Shown here one piece after another: positions 60,652-64,000 of a stretch of DNA of 64,000 nt (its first letter is position 1; every line of letters begins with the position of its first letter). Location of the stretch: assembly GCF_002564025.1 (NCBI RefSeq), contig NZ_PDJH01000001.1, positions 2,356,001 through 2,420,000 of the forward strand. The letters are read 5' to 3'. The notes under the pieces are model-generated. The model made no database searches, had not been told where the DNA came from, and saw only the letters and a list, made by a program, of their open reading frames with translations. The DNA comes from Flavimobilis soli (GTDB lineage Bacteria > Actinomycetota > Actinomycetes > Actinomycetales > Cellulomonadaceae). Made by a program: the position numbers and the translations under genes.

Positions 60652-61527
60652 TCACGCCCCGTCGAGCAGCCCCAGCAGGTACGCCCCATAACCCGACTTC
60701 TCGAGCTCGCGGCCGCGCTCCGCGAGCTGGTCGTCCGTGAGGAACCCGCGCCGCCATGCGATCTCCTCAGGCGCGCCGATCTTCATACCCTGCCGGTTCT
60801 CGATCGTGCGGACGAAGTCGGAGGCTTCGAGCAGGGAGTCGAACGTGCCCGTGTCGAGCCACGCCGTGCCTCGAGGCAGCACCGCGACCTGGAGGCGCCC
60901 TTGGCGCAGGTACTCCTTGTTGACGTCCGTGATCTCGTACTCTCCGCGCGCCGACGGCTCGAGGGCCTTGGCGATCTCGACGACGTCGTTGTCGTAGAAA
61001 TACAGTCCCGGAACCGCGTACGAGCTCTTCGGCACGGCCGGCTTCTCCTCGAGAGAGATCGCCCGGCAGTCGTCGTCGAACTCGACGACGCCGTACGCCG
61101 ACGGGTTCGCGACCCGATACGCGAAGACCGCCCCGCCCTCGACGTCCGTGTACGCCTGCAGCTGGTCGCCTAGGCCGTGCCCGTAGAAGATGTTGTCGCC
61201 CAGCACGAGCGCGCACTTCTCGGCACCGATGAAGTCCTCGCCCAGCACGAACGCCTGCGCGAGGCCGTTCGGCTCGGCCTGCACCGTGTATTGGATCGAG
61301 ATGCCGAACTGCGACCCGTCACCGAGGAGGCGCTGGAACTGATCGGCGTCGTGCGGCGTCGTGATGACGAGCACGTCGCGGATGCCCGCGAGCAGGAGAG
61401 TCGACAGCGGGTAGTAGATCATCGGCTTGTCGTACACGGGGACCAGCTGCTTGCTGACGCCGAGGGTGATCGGGTGGAGCCGTGTGCCTGAGCCGCCAGC
61501 CAGGATGATTCCGCGCATGCCGACCAT
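60652..61527 (-). CDS. rfbA: Glucose-1-phosphate thymidylyltransferase
   Basis: The enzyme makes dTDP-glucose, the first step to dTDP-rhamnose for cell-wall polysaccharide. The 291-residue product has [44 protein letters not shown] (nucleotide-binding signature), [35 protein letters not shown] and [17 protein letters not shown], all canonical RmlA/RfbA. ATG 61518 (MRGIILAGG) is an equally good start; no ribosome site is clear at either. The rest of the rml pathway is not in the window. Confidence 0.96.
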   Translation of the reverse strand: MVGMRGIILAGGSGTRLHPITLGVSKQLVPVYDKPMIYYPLSTLLLAGIRDVLVITTPHDADQFQRLLGDGSQFGISIQYTVQAEPNGLAQAFVLGEDFIGAEKCALVLGDNIFYGHGLGDQLQAYTDVEGGAVFAYRVANPSAYGVVEFDDDCRAISLEEKPAVPKSSYAVPGLYFYDNDVVEIAKALEPSARGEYEITDVNKEYLRQGRLQVAVLPRGTAWLDTGTFDSLLEASDFVRTIENRQGMKIGAPEEIAWRRGFLTDDQLAERGRELEKSGYGAYLLGLLDGA

Positions 61528-61556
61528 AATGCCGTACGAGCAGGTCCAGCCGCACT

Positions 61557-61579
61557 CACCCGACGCAGCCCGTCGGGTG
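61557..61579 (-). terminator. Hairpin between serC and rfbA
   Basis: CACCCGACG/CGTCGGGTG nine-pair stem, 37 bases past the serC stop on the minus strand; a probable serC terminator. Confidence 0.6.
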
Positions 61580-61615
61580 GCTGGCGCCTGCCGGCGCTAG
61601 CGAGCGCCCCGCCTC

Positions 61616-63523
<1,908 letters not shown>

Positions 63524-63563
63524 CGGGCGTCCGAACCCCTCGGAAAATTGTCGTGACCGGAGC

Positions 63564-63593
63564 GTGACATTTCTTCACCCGATGGGGTACCTT
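63564..63593 (+). promoter_or_regulatory. Candidate housekeeping promoter for the riboswitch RNA
   Basis: GTGACA (63564-63569), 18 bases, TACCTT (63588-63593), placing the RNA start near 63600 at the edge of the riboswitch. Confidence 0.5.
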
Positions 63594-63602
63594 CGATCTG
63601 GC

Positions 63603-63800
63603 TTCAACCGGAACCCCGGTAGAGGCTCACCCGCAGACGCCGAGCTCTGCCACTGCGGGTGACGCACCAAGACCGCTGGCAGAGGCGGGGGAACCACCAA
63701 CGGCTCCAGCACCACCGGAGCCTTGGGGTGAAGTCGGCCGGTTCGCCGGTCGGCCGGGCAGCTCTCTAGCCCGAACCCGACAGCTAACTTCGTAGGCGTT
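63603..63800 (+). ncRNA. Cyclic di-AMP riboswitch (ydaO-yuaA class)
   Basis: Recognisable actinobacterial ydaO pattern: GCCGAGCTCTGCC near 63637-63651 pairing with GGCAGAGGCGGGGGAACC near 63679-63695, then TTGGGGTGAAGTC, CCCGAACCCGACAGCTAAC and the closing CGTAGGCG at 63791-63798. In actinobacteria these elements repress cell-wall hydrolase and resuscitation-factor genes when c-di-AMP is high. The secreted-protein gene starts about 20 bases downstream. Confidence 0.85.
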
Positions 63801-63819
63801 CATGGAGAGGCACTACCAC

Positions 63820-64000
63820 GTGACGATCAGCACGACTCGCGCAAAGCACCGCGCGGCCCGTCGCCCCATCAGCCAGGTCATCGTCGACGCGGCGGGGGAC
63901 AACCTCAGCACCGCGGGGAAGCGCACCGTCGCCGTCGCCGCGACCTCCGGACTCCTCGTCTCGATGCTCGGCACCTCTGCCAGCGCCGCCACCGACTCCA
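63820..64000 (+). CDS. N-terminus of a secreted protein, probable cell-wall hydrolase (cut by window end)
   Basis: Sixty codons are visible. A basic N-terminus (residues 1-20, Arg/Lys-rich) and a later hydrophobic segment (TVAVAATSGLLVSMLGTSASAATDS) form an extended Sec signal peptide with an Ala-x-Ala cleavage site. The GTG at 63820 has GGAGAGG 9 bases upstream; the in-frame ATG at 63802 overlaps that site and is less likely. The catalytic part is missing. With a c-di-AMP riboswitch in front, an NlpC/P60 endopeptidase or Rpf-type hydrolase is expected (inference from the riboswitch class). Confidence 0.7.
   Translation, partial: MTISTTRAKHRAARRPISQVIVDAAGDNLSTAGKRTVAVAATSGLLVSMLGTSASAATDS

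Overview
The window is high-GC DNA from a motile actinobacterium, most likely of the Cellulomonas/Sanguibacter/Oerskovia group of Micrococcales (inferred from GC content, GTG starts, no outer-membrane flagellar rings, a c-di-AMP riboswitch before a probable cell-wall hydrolase, and LytR-CpsA-Psr, DtxR and NlpC/P60 proteins). About three quarters of it (1-48.5 kb) is one continuous flagellar and chemotaxis region.

Layout. 1-3.5 kb, minus strand: flgN-flgK-flgL-fliW and the start of a possible EAL/HDOD-type gene. 3.5-5.0 kb: a long control region and the flagellar sigma factor gene fliA. 5.1-11.0 kb: a glycosyltransferase and four tandem flagellin genes. 11.1-13.3 kb: fliD, fliS and a small unknown gene. 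13.4-23.7 kb: flgB-flgC-fliE-fliF-fliG-fliH-fliI-fliJ, an NlpC/P60 hydrolase, fliK-flgD-flgE. 23.8-25.4 kb: a chemoreceptor gene on the minus strand. 25.6-37.5 kb: flbD-motA-motB-fliL, then fliM-fliN-fliO-fliP-fliQ-fliR-flhB-flhA, an flhF-like gene and csrA. 37.5-48.5 kb: cheA-cheW-mcp, a sugar-binding lipoprotein with an mcp, then cheB-cheR-cheY-cheX-cheY-cheC-like. The remainder is housekeeping and surface genes: purine permease, manA, LCP protein, marR-MFS, a teichoic-acid/polysaccharide-type glycosyltransferase block ending in a frameshifted acyltransferase, rfbA, serC, a DtxR regulator, and a c-di-AMP riboswitch ahead of a truncated secreted-protein gene.

Regulation seen in the sequence. 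Eleven flagellar or chemotaxis units (and, weakly, a twelfth) are preceded by the same bipartite motif, CTNNN-N16-NCGAT (best form CTCAT-N16-CCGATAGG), always with exactly 16 bases between the blocks. I read these as FliA (sigma-28) promoters. The fliA gene lacks the motif; its upstream region has a perfect Crp/GlxR-type palindrome, and two further short motifs there recur at other flagellar promoters.

Most striking signal. Leaders of the four flagellin genes, the flgB operon, the flbD-motAB operon and possibly cheA can fold into hairpins presenting AUGGAC, UUGGAC, AUGGAU or ACGGAU in the loop. The stems covary between copies while GGA stays in the loop, which is the geometry of CsrA binding sites. 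Both csrA and its antagonist fliW are in the window. This suggests a CsrA-FliW-flagellin translational checkpoint like that of Bacillus subtilis hag, extended here to basal-body, motor and perhaps chemotaxis mRNAs. No transposase, CRISPR array, tRNA or rRNA was seen.
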